Source of the DNA: Lachnospiraceae bacterium UBA7729
GTDB taxonomy: Bacteria; Bacillota; Clostridia; Lachnospirales; Lachnospiraceae
NCBI GenBank assembly: GCA_002482005.1
Contig: DLFD01000056.1
Span: forward strand, 1-28,297
Direction: 5' to 3'
DNA: 28,297 bases
Of the stretch, positions 18,101 to 25,366 are shown piece after piece. Position 1 is the stretch's first letter. Every line of letters begins with the position of its first letter. Below the pieces are notes generated by a model. That model made no database searches. It saw only the letters and a program-made list of their open reading frames with translations, and was not told where the DNA came from. The translations under genes and the position numbers were made by a program.

Positions 18101-18569
18101 CGTCGGGCTTACCATGCTGAAGTCGGCGGTCTATCCGAATCCGGAGGCAGATAAAGAGCACCACACATTTACATACTCCATCTATCCGCACCAGGGCGAC
18201 TGGAGACAGGCGGGAACAGTCGGGCAGGCCTACGATCTGAACAATCCGCTGACTGCTATGATCAAGCCGAACGAAGGCGGACAGCTTCCGGCTTCCTGGT
18301 CGCTGGTCTCGGTCGATCAGGCAGATGTCGTCATCGAGTCCGTCAAGATGGCGGAGGATTCGGACGCGGTCATCGTGAGGCTGTACGAGTGCTATAATCG
18401 AAGAACACGCGTGACGCTGAAGACAGGGTTCCGGATCGGCTCGGCCAGCGTCTGCAATATCATGGAAGAAGATGACAGACCGCTAAAGGTTGACGCGGAC
18501 GGGTGCAGCGTGGAGCTGGAGGTCAGACCGTACCAGATCGTAACGGTGAAGATGACAGCAGACCGCTAA
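15156..18569 (+). CDS. GH38 alpha-mannosidase (Ams1/MAN2C1-like, cytoplasmic)
   Basis: A 1137-aa glycoside hydrolase family 38 enzyme with no signal peptide, expected to remove alpha-linked mannose from imported glycans in the cytoplasm. An N-terminal beta-rich domain (about 1-170) is typical of the Ams1/MAN2C1 branch. The catalytic domain (about 230-520) shows GHTHIDCAW with metal-binding H241, H243 and D245, and nucleophile D355 in LWLPDVFGYS. The C-terminal beta-sandwich region resumes at MENDFFRIEFNEKG (near residue 792). Between them, residues 704-787 are a 12-residue tandem repeat, which explains the extra length over typical relatives of about 1040-1080 aa. The last codons (TVKMTADR) and stop come from a tandem duplication of the gene's 3' end. 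It follows regulator 1 in the same direction without a terminator. Confidence 0.93.
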   Translation: MHFIKERVGRMLDYLGQQVYPKAVPVTEFRMKKSTERYADIAHLDTSGWQKFDRGQLWGGHREYYWFETYLTIPEEFSGKCVAFEVKTGTEGGWDATNPQFSIFVDGVRVQGLDINHREIILTEKAEAGRKYRVILSAYTGDQNFHLQMDASLRVLDRETEKYYYDLKVPYDTARLLNPEDRDFIRIIQALNESLNLLDMREEGSPAYRESLKKAQDYLTREFYDKYCGKDDAPVICCVGHTHIDCAWLWTLSVTRDKAVRSFSTVLELMKRYPEYIFMSSQPQLYEYVKENAPDVYEGIKERVKEGRWEPEGGMWVEADCNLASGEALSRQFLYGKRFFRREFGKDNKILWLPDVFGYSAALPQIMKLCGIRCFMTTKISWNETNKMPYDTFFWEGIDGTKVLTHFIPTRDYNKAAVENGTETEYFTTYNGFLNPSQMKGAWARYSNKDLNRTVLCSYGFGDGGGGPTAEMLENQRRMSCGIPGLPVTKPSTALDFFRKLEAEVKGSKYLPTWVGELYLEYHRGTYTTMARNKRFNRRAELAYQDLETWSVMDSLMNGAAYPQKELGDGWIVILRNQFHDILPGSAIKEVYEDSKDEYLQIFRRADEMKERTLGNLVSNIHAEQGDVIVFNPNSVSKDGIVRFSLPETVTGASPLYLAGADGSWYPVQKTEEGYIVYMKDLPQKGYAAMKLSEPEGEKPDAGKLSAACFGRTGISSDGACFEGSGTSSDAACTSGTGRSSDGACFEESGTSSDAACASGTGRSSDGACCDGTGTSSDAACTSGTRTCLGVMENDFFRIEFNEKGQFARIYDKRAHREVLKHGQPGNVIVSYEDRPHNYDAWDINNYYTEKSWEVDDLESMEVVETGPVRATVRIERKYLESTIVQYISIYRELARIDIRNEIDWKQHQIMLKDHFPVDVHANMATFDIQYGNVVRNTVDNTSWDWSKFEVCHHKWMDISEDGYGVSFLNDCKYGISVRGTDVGLTMLKSAVYPNPEADKEHHTFTYSIYPHQGDWRQAGTVGQAYDLNNPLTAMIKPNEGGQLPASWSLVSVDQADVVIESVKMAEDSDAVIVRLYECYNRRTRVTLKTGFRIGSASVCNIMEEDDRPLKVDADGCSVELEVRPYQIVTVKMTADR
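17265..17516 (+). repeat. In-frame 36-bp tandem repeat inside the mannosidase gene
   Basis: Six clear 36-bp units begin at 17301, 17337, 17373, 17409, 17445 and 17481, preceded by a diverged seventh at 17265-17300. Two unit types alternate, giving a 72-bp higher-order repeat. The units encode SSDGACxxxSGT-like and SSDAACxSGTGR-like 12-mers, each with one cysteine. The three 72-bp copies are nearly identical, pointing to recent expansion. The array lies in the linker before the C-terminal domain. Confidence 0.95.
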
Positions 18570-18716
18570 AGGTTGGCGCGGACGGGCGCAGCATGGAGCT
18601 GGAGGTCAGACCGTACCAGATCTCGAGACGGTGAAGATGACAGCAGACCGCTAAAAGTCGGCGCGGATGGCGCAGCGTGGAGCTGGAGGTCAGACCGTAC
18701 CAGATGTGGCGGTGAA
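18471..18716 (+). repeat. Tandem triplication of the mannosidase gene 3' end
   Basis: Three head-to-tail copies start at 18471 (80 bp), 18551 (85 bp) and 18636 (81 bp), each beginning GATGACAG and ending GGTGAA. They are followed by the first 8 bp of a further copy at 18717. The first copy is coding. Because its length is not a multiple of three, the second copy is read in another frame and provides the TAA stop at 18567-18569. The rest of copies two and three is non-coding. Confidence 0.92.
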
Positions 18717-18752
18717 GATGACAGCGAAAGTATGACAGAAGAGGGGGGTATC

Positions 18753-19229
18753 ATGGAAGATATCACAAAAGTAGACGTACCTAAGTTTATGGAGCAGCAC
18801 TCGGACGACAATTTCCTATCTCAGGAAGACATTGAATTCCTGAGAGTCAAGGCAGGCAAGAACAAGCTTGGCTACCGGGACTGTCTGCAGATCGAGGAGA
18901 GGCTGGCAGGACATGCTCTGTTCGCACTTGTCCCGGGAGAGGGCGCTTCATTCCTTAAGAAGATCGGCGGTTATCTGGTGGACGGCAACAGCTTCATGCT
19001 CTTCACGAACCTTGAGGACTGCAAGGCATACCTGAACCAGATCCTGGAACAGAAAGGCGCCGGCGACTGGAAGATCCAGGTAGTCGGGATCTCATTCGCA
19101 GAAGTCATGGCATTCGCCCGGGAATATCAGGTAATGGCTGCGGTGGATTACCGTAACCAGCCAGATGCTAGGTTCCTGATCTATGATGGCAGGCAGCGGA
19201 CATGGATGACAGGAAAGTCGCTGGCGTGA
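18753..19229 (+). CDS. Uncharacterised 158-aa protein, possibly SseB-like
   Basis: A soluble protein with no signal peptide or membrane segment. It begins with an acidic helix-rich part (MEDITKVDVPKF to about residue 40). A mixed alpha/beta part follows, with the segments HALFALVP, SFMLFTNLEDCKAYLNQ and FLIYDGRQRTW. That alternation recalls the N-terminal domain of SseB-type proteins, but I cannot assign it with confidence. The open reading extends upstream to 18573 through the duplicated mannosidase tail. The ATG at 18753 has a strong GAGGGGGG Shine-Dalgarno (18741-18748) and is clearly the better start. It lies downstream of the mannosidase in the same direction and is followed by a terminator, so it is probably the last gene of that transcript. 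Confidence 0.7.
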   Translation: MEDITKVDVPKFMEQHSDDNFLSQEDIEFLRVKAGKNKLGYRDCLQIEERLAGHALFALVPGEGASFLKKIGGYLVDGNSFMLFTNLEDCKAYLNQILEQKGAGDWKIQVVGISFAEVMAFAREYQVMAAVDYRNQPDARFLIYDGRQRTWMTGKSLA

Positions 19230-19255
19230 AGAGAATTTTGCTTATGTAAGACCGG

Positions 19256-19288
19256 AAGGCCAGGTATGCATGCGTTCCTGGCCTTTTG
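19256..19288 (+). terminator. Rho-independent terminator after the mannosidase transcript
   Basis: AAGGCCAGG (19256-19264) pairs perfectly with CCTGGCCTT (19277-19285) around a 12-nt loop and runs into TTTTG. It lies 27 nt after the stop of the 158-aa protein gene and closes the transcription unit that includes the mannosidase. Confidence 0.85.
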
Positions 19289-19388
19289 TTCGTGTTTGTT
19301 GCTTTTTCGAAGCATGACGAAGAGTGTTTTCGTTTGGTAAATATTCCTAAAAAAAACAGAATAAATCTGACTTGATTTGGCATATATG

Positions 19389-19417
19389 TTGACAAATTTG
19401 AAATTGAATGGTACTTT
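19389..19417 (+). promoter_or_regulatory. Candidate promoter for kinase/regulator pair 2
   Basis: A perfect TTGACA (19389-19394), an exact 17-bp spacer, then a weak -10 TACTTT (19412-19417), about 30 nt before the kinase ATG at 19448. The surrounding region is AT-rich and follows a terminator, as expected for a new transcription unit. Confidence 0.5.
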
Positions 19418-19447
19418 GGACTCAATGCATGTTGCCAGTTAAACGAA

Positions 19448-21283
19448 ATGAAAAAGTGTATTTGTCAGATTAATGCCATGAATATTCTCAATAAAATAGG
19501 ACTTTTCTTTCGCAGGTTTCATATCAGAAGTCGATTCCTGATCCTTTTTATAGCGAGTACGGTCATTCCAATCCTCATCAGCTTTTCCATCACCTACAGG
19601 CAGAATAGCAGGACTCTGCGCAATAACGTGAATGAGACAGTGGAGACGCTGGAGATGCAGACCTCGGACTATCTGTCCGAGAAGCTCAAGAGAGTTATAT
19701 CGGACAGCAAAGTTATTTCGCGCATGGATAATGTGCGTTATATCCTTCATAACTATTCTGATATTAATATCACCAGGCTTCATTCCCTGCAGAATGAGCT
19801 TCAAAGGATCATGAGCTATCGACTGATTTTCAACGACATGGTTACAGAGATTACCCTGTATGGGATTGGCTCGGACCGGAACTCAGGCATCACGATATAC
19901 GCACCGTATTCCTATCGTTTCCGACCGACGGATGAACAGCTGAAAGAGCTGATGACTGCTGCTGATGACGGAAAGGTGCACTTTTTCAATATCAACAGCA
20001 AGAATACTGTGATCCTGTTCAAGACTGTACCGGAACCAGATGGCAGCGGAAACTGCGGCTACCTGTGCATGAGGCTGAATGAGACTGCTTTCTCGGATAT
20101 CTTCCAGAGACACTATTCGAAGAACATGAAATCCTTCATTCTGAATAAGGAGGGGGTAATTGTTTCCGCCCAGGATGATTCTGCCCTTGCAGAGAAGCTG
20201 ACATTTGACGATCGGGATGTCAAAAGCCTCCTGAAGAAGGATGGAAGCGCTGAAAAAGATGAGTATACGGTTGTGGAGGAAGGCGGCTCAAAAAAGTTTC
20301 TGTATGTTACGAACCTTGTCCCCACCGAGCTGTATCTGGTGACACTGGTCCCAGAATCATATTTCAGAATGAATTTCAGTTCATTTTTGAGAAGTCTGCT
20401 GATTGTAGACCTGGTTCTTCTGCTTCTGGCTTTTGTATCGTCACAGATCATCTCTGGAAGTATTACGGAGCCTATAAAGAAGATTCTGTACGTAATCGAT
20501 GAACATAAGAAGGGGAATTTCAAGACCAGAGTCTGTGATAGCCGAAAGGATGAGATCGGTGTGATGGCACATGCATTCGATGAGATGTCCGGAAGAATTG
20601 AGAACCAGATGAAGGCGATCAAGGAGGAGGAGATTCAGAAGAGAGAACTGGAGATCCAGGCACTGCAGGCCCAGATCAATCCGCATTTCATGGCAAATAC
20701 ACTGAATCTGATCTCCAATATCGCAGCCGACAATGAAGTCTATATCATCGAGAACATCGCCTCCTCTATGGAGGAGCTTCTGAGAGACTGTGTCCAGAAC
20801 AAGGACAGGCTTGTAAAGGTCAGGGATGAGGTTTCGATGCTGAACGGCTATATCAGTATCATGAACTACCGTACATTCGGGAAGTTCAAAGTGCATATAC
20901 AGATCGAGGACGGAATCAATGATTTACTCATTCCCAACATGATTCTGCAGCCGATTGTCGAGAATTCGATCCTGCATGGGATCATGGTGCTGACAGACAG
21001 AAGGGGTCAGATCGTGATCAACGGTGTCCGTCAGGGCATGAAGCTGATCTTTACGGTCACGGACAATGGCGTCGGGATGAGCAGGGAGCAGATCAAAACG
21101 ATCCTGGAGAACAGGAAGAAAAATACGGAAAGAAGCCGTTTTACTAGTATCGGTATTGGAAATGTGAATGAGCGTATTCATCTGATGTACGGGGATGTTT
21201 ACGGGATATCCATCGAAAGTGTGCAGGGCGTCTTCACGACTGTCACAATCCAGGTTCCTGTAGTCACGGAAGGCGGTGACTGA
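19448..21283 (+). CDS. YesM-type sensor histidine kinase (pair 2)
   Basis: A 611-aa membrane sensor. TM1 is at about 29-49, a large extracellular dCache-like region at about 50-312, TM2 at about 315-337, then HAMP (to about 388). The kinase core has QINPHFMANT with phospho-acceptor H413, N506 in VENSILHG, an intact DNGVG (539-543) and SIGIGNVNER. It would sense an extracellular sugar, directly or through a binding protein, and phosphorylate the next gene's product. Neither candidate start (19448, or 19478 at MNILNKIG) has a recognisable Shine-Dalgarno, so the N-terminus is uncertain by about 10 residues. It is only distantly similar to kinase 1 outside the catalytic motifs, so it is not a recent duplicate. 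Confidence 0.92.
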   Translation: MKKCICQINAMNILNKIGLFFRRFHIRSRFLILFIASTVIPILISFSITYRQNSRTLRNNVNETVETLEMQTSDYLSEKLKRVISDSKVISRMDNVRYILHNYSDINITRLHSLQNELQRIMSYRLIFNDMVTEITLYGIGSDRNSGITIYAPYSYRFRPTDEQLKELMTAADDGKVHFFNINSKNTVILFKTVPEPDGSGNCGYLCMRLNETAFSDIFQRHYSKNMKSFILNKEGVIVSAQDDSALAEKLTFDDRDVKSLLKKDGSAEKDEYTVVEEGGSKKFLYVTNLVPTELYLVTLVPESYFRMNFSSFLRSLLIVDLVLLLLAFVSSQIISGSITEPIKKILYVIDEHKKGNFKTRVCDSRKDEIGVMAHAFDEMSGRIENQMKAIKEEEIQKRELEIQALQAQINPHFMANTLNLISNIAADNEVYIIENIASSMEELLRDCVQNKDRLVKVRDEVSMLNGYISIMNYRTFGKFKVHIQIEDGINDLLIPNMILQPIVENSILHGIMVLTDRRGQIVINGVRQGMKLIFTVTDNGVGMSREQIKTILENRKKNTERSRFTSIGIGNVNERIHLMYGDVYGISIESVQGVFTTVTIQVPVVTEGGD

Positions 21284-21286
21284 GCG

Positions 21287-22753
21287 ATGTACAGGGTATT
21301 GATCGTTGATGATGATTCGCTGGAGAGACTTCATCTGAAGAATGATATCGACTGGGAGAAACTGCAGTGCAGGAGCGTTGAAGAAGCATTTGACGGTCTG
21401 GATGCGGTCGGGAAGATCAGAAACCGCACGCCGGATCTGGTGATCACGGATATCGAGATGCCCAGGATGAACGGGGTGGAGCTGATCAGCTATCTTGCCG
21501 GCCACTTCCCTGATGTGGCCGTTATCGCACTGAGCGCATATGACGACTTCCAGTATGTACGGGGCAGTCTGAAGAACGGGGCAGCTGACTATCTGCTGAA
21601 GAACCGGCTGACAAAGGAAAACTGCGAGAAGGTCCTTGCAGCAGCGCTCGCTTCTGCAGACAGGAAAAGGGAGAAAAGTGCGACAGCCCCTGTATCTTCT
21701 GTGTTGGAGAAGGTTCTGGAAGGGGACGAAGAGGTTAGGGGATACGACCGTTTTTCTTATTATGTGGTGGCGGTGATCACGGTTCGCGACCGGAATGCAG
21801 ACAAGAAAAGGAAGCACTACATCGGGTCAATCGTAAGGGAGACTCTTATGATCTACGATTGGAAGTTTCAGATCTGCCGGTGGGAGGATACGTTCGTTGT
21901 CCTCTTCGAATATGATACTTATCCACTTCTTCAGGATATCAGGGATGTTCTGGAACAGGTCCGGGACAATATTGCAAACTTTGCCATGGTGCAGATCGAT
22001 TTTGCATTGAGCTCTGCTTTTCAGAATCTGGTCGACGGAAGGTATGTATACGATTCGCTCTGCCGGACAAAGGATACGGAAAAAGAGGAAGACAGCGGGC
22101 TCGGCGACATCCTTTCAATCGAAAAGATGCAGAAGTGGGATGCTGCGTTGGAACAGGGAGACAGGGGCAGAATCGTGTACACGGTCTATGACATCTTCAC
22201 GGCGATCGGGCAGAAGGAACTTTCAAGGCGTGAGGCTTCCATCATCCTGATCGAATTCTTCAATGTGATCCGGAGAAGAACAGACCGGCTTGTGCAGAGC
22301 GACCGCGTGAGACATTTTATAAGGAACATGGGAAAAGACCAGAAAGAGAGTACGGCTACAGCTTCGGACGACCTGAAGAGCCTGATTCTGAAGTACGGAA
22401 CCGGATATGTGGAACTTCAGGCGACTCAGTCGGCGGAAGGATATCATTCCATCGTGAGGGACTCTGCAGCTTATATCCGACAGCACTATACAGAGAACAT
22501 CTCCCTCAGAGACGTTGCAGACAATATCGGCGTGAATAAGGACTACCTGAGCAGACTTTTCAAGAATGATACTGGCGAAAATGTGGTTGAGTTCATCAAT
22601 AGTCTCCGCATGCAGTATGCCATGGTTCAGATCAAAGAGAGCGATAAAGCTCTCAAAGAAATCGCGCTGTCCGTCGGAATCGGGAATTACGCCAGGTTCT
22701 ACAAGCTCTTCAAGCTGTATTATGGGATGAGCCCGTCTGATGTATCCAGATAA
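21287..22753 (+). CDS. YesN-type response regulator with AraC DNA-binding domain (pair 2)
   Basis: A 488-aa regulator. The receiver (about 1-125) has D8-D10, phospho-acceptor D55 in VITDIEMP and K105 in YLLKN. A long middle region of about 260 residues follows, with mixed alpha/beta character and no motif I can name. The C-terminal AraC-type helix-turn-helix pair (about 390-488) includes VADNIGVNKDYLSRLFKNDTG and YYGMSPSDV. It starts three bases after the kinase stop, indicating co-transcription. The obvious target is the importer operon that begins 196 bp downstream. The large middle domain is shared by many YesN proteins and separates it from the compact regulator of pair 1. Confidence 0.93.
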   Translation: MYRVLIVDDDSLERLHLKNDIDWEKLQCRSVEEAFDGLDAVGKIRNRTPDLVITDIEMPRMNGVELISYLAGHFPDVAVIALSAYDDFQYVRGSLKNGAADYLLKNRLTKENCEKVLAAALASADRKREKSATAPVSSVLEKVLEGDEEVRGYDRFSYYVVAVITVRDRNADKKRKHYIGSIVRETLMIYDWKFQICRWEDTFVVLFEYDTYPLLQDIRDVLEQVRDNIANFAMVQIDFALSSAFQNLVDGRYVYDSLCRTKDTEKEEDSGLGDILSIEKMQKWDAALEQGDRGRIVYTVYDIFTAIGQKELSRREASIILIEFFNVIRRRTDRLVQSDRVRHFIRNMGKDQKESTATASDDLKSLILKYGTGYVELQATQSAEGYHSIVRDSAAYIRQHYTENISLRDVADNIGVNKDYLSRLFKNDTGENVVEFINSLRMQYAMVQIKESDKALKEIALSVGIGNYARFYKLFKLYYGMSPSDVSR

Positions 22754-22867
22754 TATGAACTCTGTAAAATACTGGACTTATAATAACACTGTGCATAATG
22801 ACGGAAATAGGAGAAATATGTCAAAATAAAACATCAGATAGTCAATAATTGCAAGCCAATCCCCTTG

Positions 22868-22939
22868 TTTAACCATGTAAGATTTATGCAGATAAAGCGG
22901 TTGGCCGCAACTGGAGGGTTAAATCTTATATAAAGGAGG
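22868..22939 (+). promoter_or_regulatory. Structured 5' leader abutting the Shine-Dalgarno of binding protein 2
   Basis: Bases 22875-22886 (ATGTAAGATTTA) pair with 22920-22931 (TAAATCTTATAT) over 12 bp with a single G-U. The loop contains a small GCGG/CCGC hairpin (22897-22900/22905-22908). The Shine-Dalgarno AAAGGAGG (22932-22939) starts on the very next base. A second pairing, TTTAACC (22868-22874) with GGTTAAA (22917-22923), uses part of the same 3' arm, so the two folds exclude each other. This could stabilise the message or act as a switch. It matches no riboswitch class I recognise. Confidence 0.6.
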
Positions 22940-22949
22940 TTTTATTAGT

Positions 22950-24299
22950 ATGAAGAGGAAACTTGCAATGTTTCTTGCCGGAGTTATGGCGCTGTCGGCA
23001 GTCACGGTCGGGACGGTTGGAACGGTTTTCGCTGATGATGCTGGTGATTATACCACGATCGGTGCAACAGATAGCGAGGATGCGACGGTAATCGAGCACT
23101 GGACCTTCACCGAGCTGTTCACAGCTTTCTACTCAGATATGGTAGACAAGTGGAACGAAGAGCATCCGGATGATCTCATCAAGATCAATGTCCACGTCCT
23201 TCCTTATGATGACATGCATAACAAACTGCAGATTGCACTGAACTCCGGAACAGGAGCTCCGGATACGGTCGATATCGAGATCAGCAAATTCGCAAACTTC
23301 ACAGAGGGCGACAATGTACAGCTGATGGATCTGTCTGAGCAGGCAGCACCGTATGAGAAGGATGTCCTTCAGGCAAGACTAGATATCTTCAGTAAAGACG
23401 GAAAGCTTTACGGAGCACCGACTCACGGCGGAGCCACCGTAGCATTCTATAACACAAAGCTCCTGTCTGAAGCTGGCATCGACTACACCACCATCAAGAC
23501 ATGGGACGACTTCAAGGAAGCAGGATCCAAGTATTACGAAGAGACCGGAAAGAACTTTGGCAACCTGGATACTTCCAGCAATATGCTCTTCAATCTTCTG
23601 GTTGCAGAGATGGGCGCTGATTATCTCGATGCAGACGGAAACCTTGCAGTAAACAATGAAGGGGTTGCCAAGGCGCTTCAGCTTGAGAAGGATCTGTTTG
23701 ACGCACACGCGATCTCCATCGTCCCAGGCGGCCAGGCTGACGCGGATGAAGGATACGGTGCTTACAACAACGGCGATTTCACAGTAATGATCATGCCGCT
23801 GTGGATGAGTAACAGATGGATTAACTATATGAAGGACTGCAAAGGAAACATCGCAGTCGCTCCGGCTCCGGTCGTTGAGGATACTAAGGCTCTTTCCGTC
23901 GGCGGCGGCGGAACAGGTACTGCAGTCGTCAAAACTTCCCCGGTAGCTGACAAGGCAGCTGAGTTCATCGCATACGCTAAGCTTTCACCGTATGCAAGTG
24001 AAGTCCAGTGGAATACTCTTGGCAATGATCCGATGAATACTACCACCTGGTCCGATGAAGAGTTTACTCACAATCCGGATAACCAGTTCCTGGAGTACTA
24101 TAACAACAATCCGTTCGATACATTGAACGCGATCAAGGATGGATTCGTTCTTCTGAACTCCCAGACCACGAAGTATTATCCGTCGATCAGCAATGAGTTC
24201 AATACCGTCGTATTCAACGCAGTATTCGAAGATGGTGATGATATTCAGGAAACTCTTGATATCGCTCAGGATGACCTGACGAACGAATTCGCAGAGTAA
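22950..24299 (+). CDS. Sugar ABC transporter substrate-binding protein (importer 2)
   Basis: A 449-aa family 1 extracellular solute-binding protein. Residues 1-28 form a Sec signal with a long hydrophobic core and an apparent signal-peptidase I site at VFA-DD. There is no lipobox cysteine, unusual for a Gram-positive binding protein, which normally needs a lipid anchor. Family features include YDDMHNKLQIALNSGTGAPD, the GAPTHGGATVAFYNTKLL segment and a Gly-rich GGGGTGTAV stretch before the C-terminal lobe. It is the first gene of the second importer operon, controlled most plausibly by pair 2. The start is set by AAAGGAGG at 22932-22939. Confidence 0.93.
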   Translation: MKRKLAMFLAGVMALSAVTVGTVGTVFADDAGDYTTIGATDSEDATVIEHWTFTELFTAFYSDMVDKWNEEHPDDLIKINVHVLPYDDMHNKLQIALNSGTGAPDTVDIEISKFANFTEGDNVQLMDLSEQAAPYEKDVLQARLDIFSKDGKLYGAPTHGGATVAFYNTKLLSEAGIDYTTIKTWDDFKEAGSKYYEETGKNFGNLDTSSNMLFNLLVAEMGADYLDADGNLAVNNEGVAKALQLEKDLFDAHAISIVPGGQADADEGYGAYNNGDFTVMIMPLWMSNRWINYMKDCKGNIAVAPAPVVEDTKALSVGGGGTGTAVVKTSPVADKAAEFIAYAKLSPYASEVQWNTLGNDPMNTTTWSDEEFTHNPDNQFLEYYNNNPFDTLNAIKDGFVLLNSQTTKYYPSISNEFNTVVFNAVFEDGDDIQETLDIAQDDLTNEFAE

Positions 24300-24371
24300 C
24301 GATAACTGGTAACCAGCCGGGATTCTTCACCTGTTGAGATATACCGAAAACCGACCGGACATTACTAATCT

Positions 24372-24407
24372 GAAAGGGGGCAAGGGCGGAAGCCCCTGTC
24401 CCCTTTC
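24372..24407 (+). promoter_or_regulatory. 16-bp GNRA-capped stem-loop after binding protein 2
   Basis: Arms 24372-24387 and 24392-24407 pair over 16 positions with one G-U and one mismatch, capped by GGAA, a GNRA tetraloop. No T-run follows. It lies in the 176-bp gap between the binding-protein and permease genes. By analogy with malE-malF it may protect the upstream message and lower permease output. Confidence 0.8.
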
Positions 24408-24426
24408 CTGATACCATGGTATGCAA

Positions 24427-24449
24427 AAAGGCTGCCTCAGGCAGGCTTT
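24427..24449 (+). terminator. Weak terminator-like hairpin before the MalF-type permease
   Basis: AAAG (24427-24430) and CTGCC (24432-24436) pair with GGCAG (24440-24444) and CTTT (24446-24449), with one G-G mismatch and loop TCA. A-tract bases precede it and a short TTTC follows. It could act as a leaky terminator. Together with the preceding stem-loop it would cut read-through into the permease genes. Confidence 0.4.
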
Positions 24450-24475
24450 CTGTATCCTTCTGAGGATGGCTGCCC

Positions 24476-25366
24476 ATGAAAAAAGTGTTTTATTCCAAGA
24501 AAGTAGCGCCTTTTGTATTTATCCTTCCTTTTGTGCTGACGGTGATCATCTTCTGGCTGTTACCGGTAGTCAAATCTGTTGTAATGAGTTTTCAGGACGT
24601 CCATCCCGGAGCCAATACCTGGGTCGGATTCAAAAACTTCCGAAGATTATTAGGCGACCGCATCTTTGTTATCGCCGTTAATAATACCGTAAAGTTTACA
24701 ATTGGAATGCTCCTTCTTCTGATTCCGATTCCCATGATGCTGGCATGTGTCGTCAACAGTACGATCATGAAGCATACAAAGATATTCCGAACCATCTATT
24801 TCATACCTGCTCTGACATCTGTTGTTGTGGCAGGCACGATCTTCCGGCTGATACTTGGGGAAAGTGATACTGCTCTTATGAACCGGATTCTGATCTTCTT
24901 CGGCCATGATCCTGTAAAATGGCTGAAGAAGCCGGGAACCGGGTACTTCGCACTGCTGATCCTTGCCTGCTGGAGATGGATTGGTGTGAACATGATGTAT
25001 TACATAGCTGGGCTTCAGAACATATCGAGGGATCTCTATGAGAGTGCCGCGATCGATGGTGCAAGCGGCTGGAAGCAGTTCACAAAGATCTCCGTTCCGC
25101 TGCTGAAGCCGACAACGACCTATGTTCTCACGATCAGTATCAATGCCGGTCTCGCAATGTTCGTCGAAAGCTACATGCTGTACAAAGGCAACAACTCGCC
25201 GAAGAACATCGGTCTTACGATCGTCGGCTACCTGTACCGGCAGGGTATCGAAAAGAATGCGATGGGTTACGCTTCTGCAGTCGGCATTCTACTGATGCTG
25301 ATCGTACTTGTTATCAACATGATTCAGCTGACCTTGTCCGGATTCTTTAAGAAGGAGGATGCGTGA
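24476..25366 (+). CDS. Carbohydrate ABC transporter permease, MalF/UgpA type (importer 2)
   Basis: A 296-aa CUT1-family membrane protein with about six membrane segments (the first near residues 12-32). The EAA loop reads YESAAIDGASGWKQFTKISV. It pairs with the MalG-type permease immediately following. Its stop TGA (25364-25366) shares one base with the next ATG, so the two are translationally coupled. GAGGAT before the start is a moderate Shine-Dalgarno. Confidence 0.92.
   Translation: MKKVFYSKKVAPFVFILPFVLTVIIFWLLPVVKSVVMSFQDVHPGANTWVGFKNFRRLLGDRIFVIAVNNTVKFTIGMLLLLIPIPMMLACVVNSTIMKHTKIFRTIYFIPALTSVVVAGTIFRLILGESDTALMNRILIFFGHDPVKWLKKPGTGYFALLILACWRWIGVNMMYYIAGLQNISRDLYESAAIDGASGWKQFTKISVPLLKPTTTYVLTISINAGLAMFVESYMLYKGNNSPKNIGLTIVGYLYRQGIEKNAMGYASAVGILLMLIVLVINMIQLTLSGFFKKEDA

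Noticed and set aside
18573..18752. Upstream extension of the 158-aa protein to a start at 18573
   Set aside because: The extension translates duplicated mannosidase tail in a shifted frame; the ATG at 18753 has a strong ribosome site.
22929..22934. TATATA-like sequence before binding protein 2 as a -10 box
   Set aside because: It would place the transcript start at or past the Shine-Dalgarno, leaving no ribosome site.
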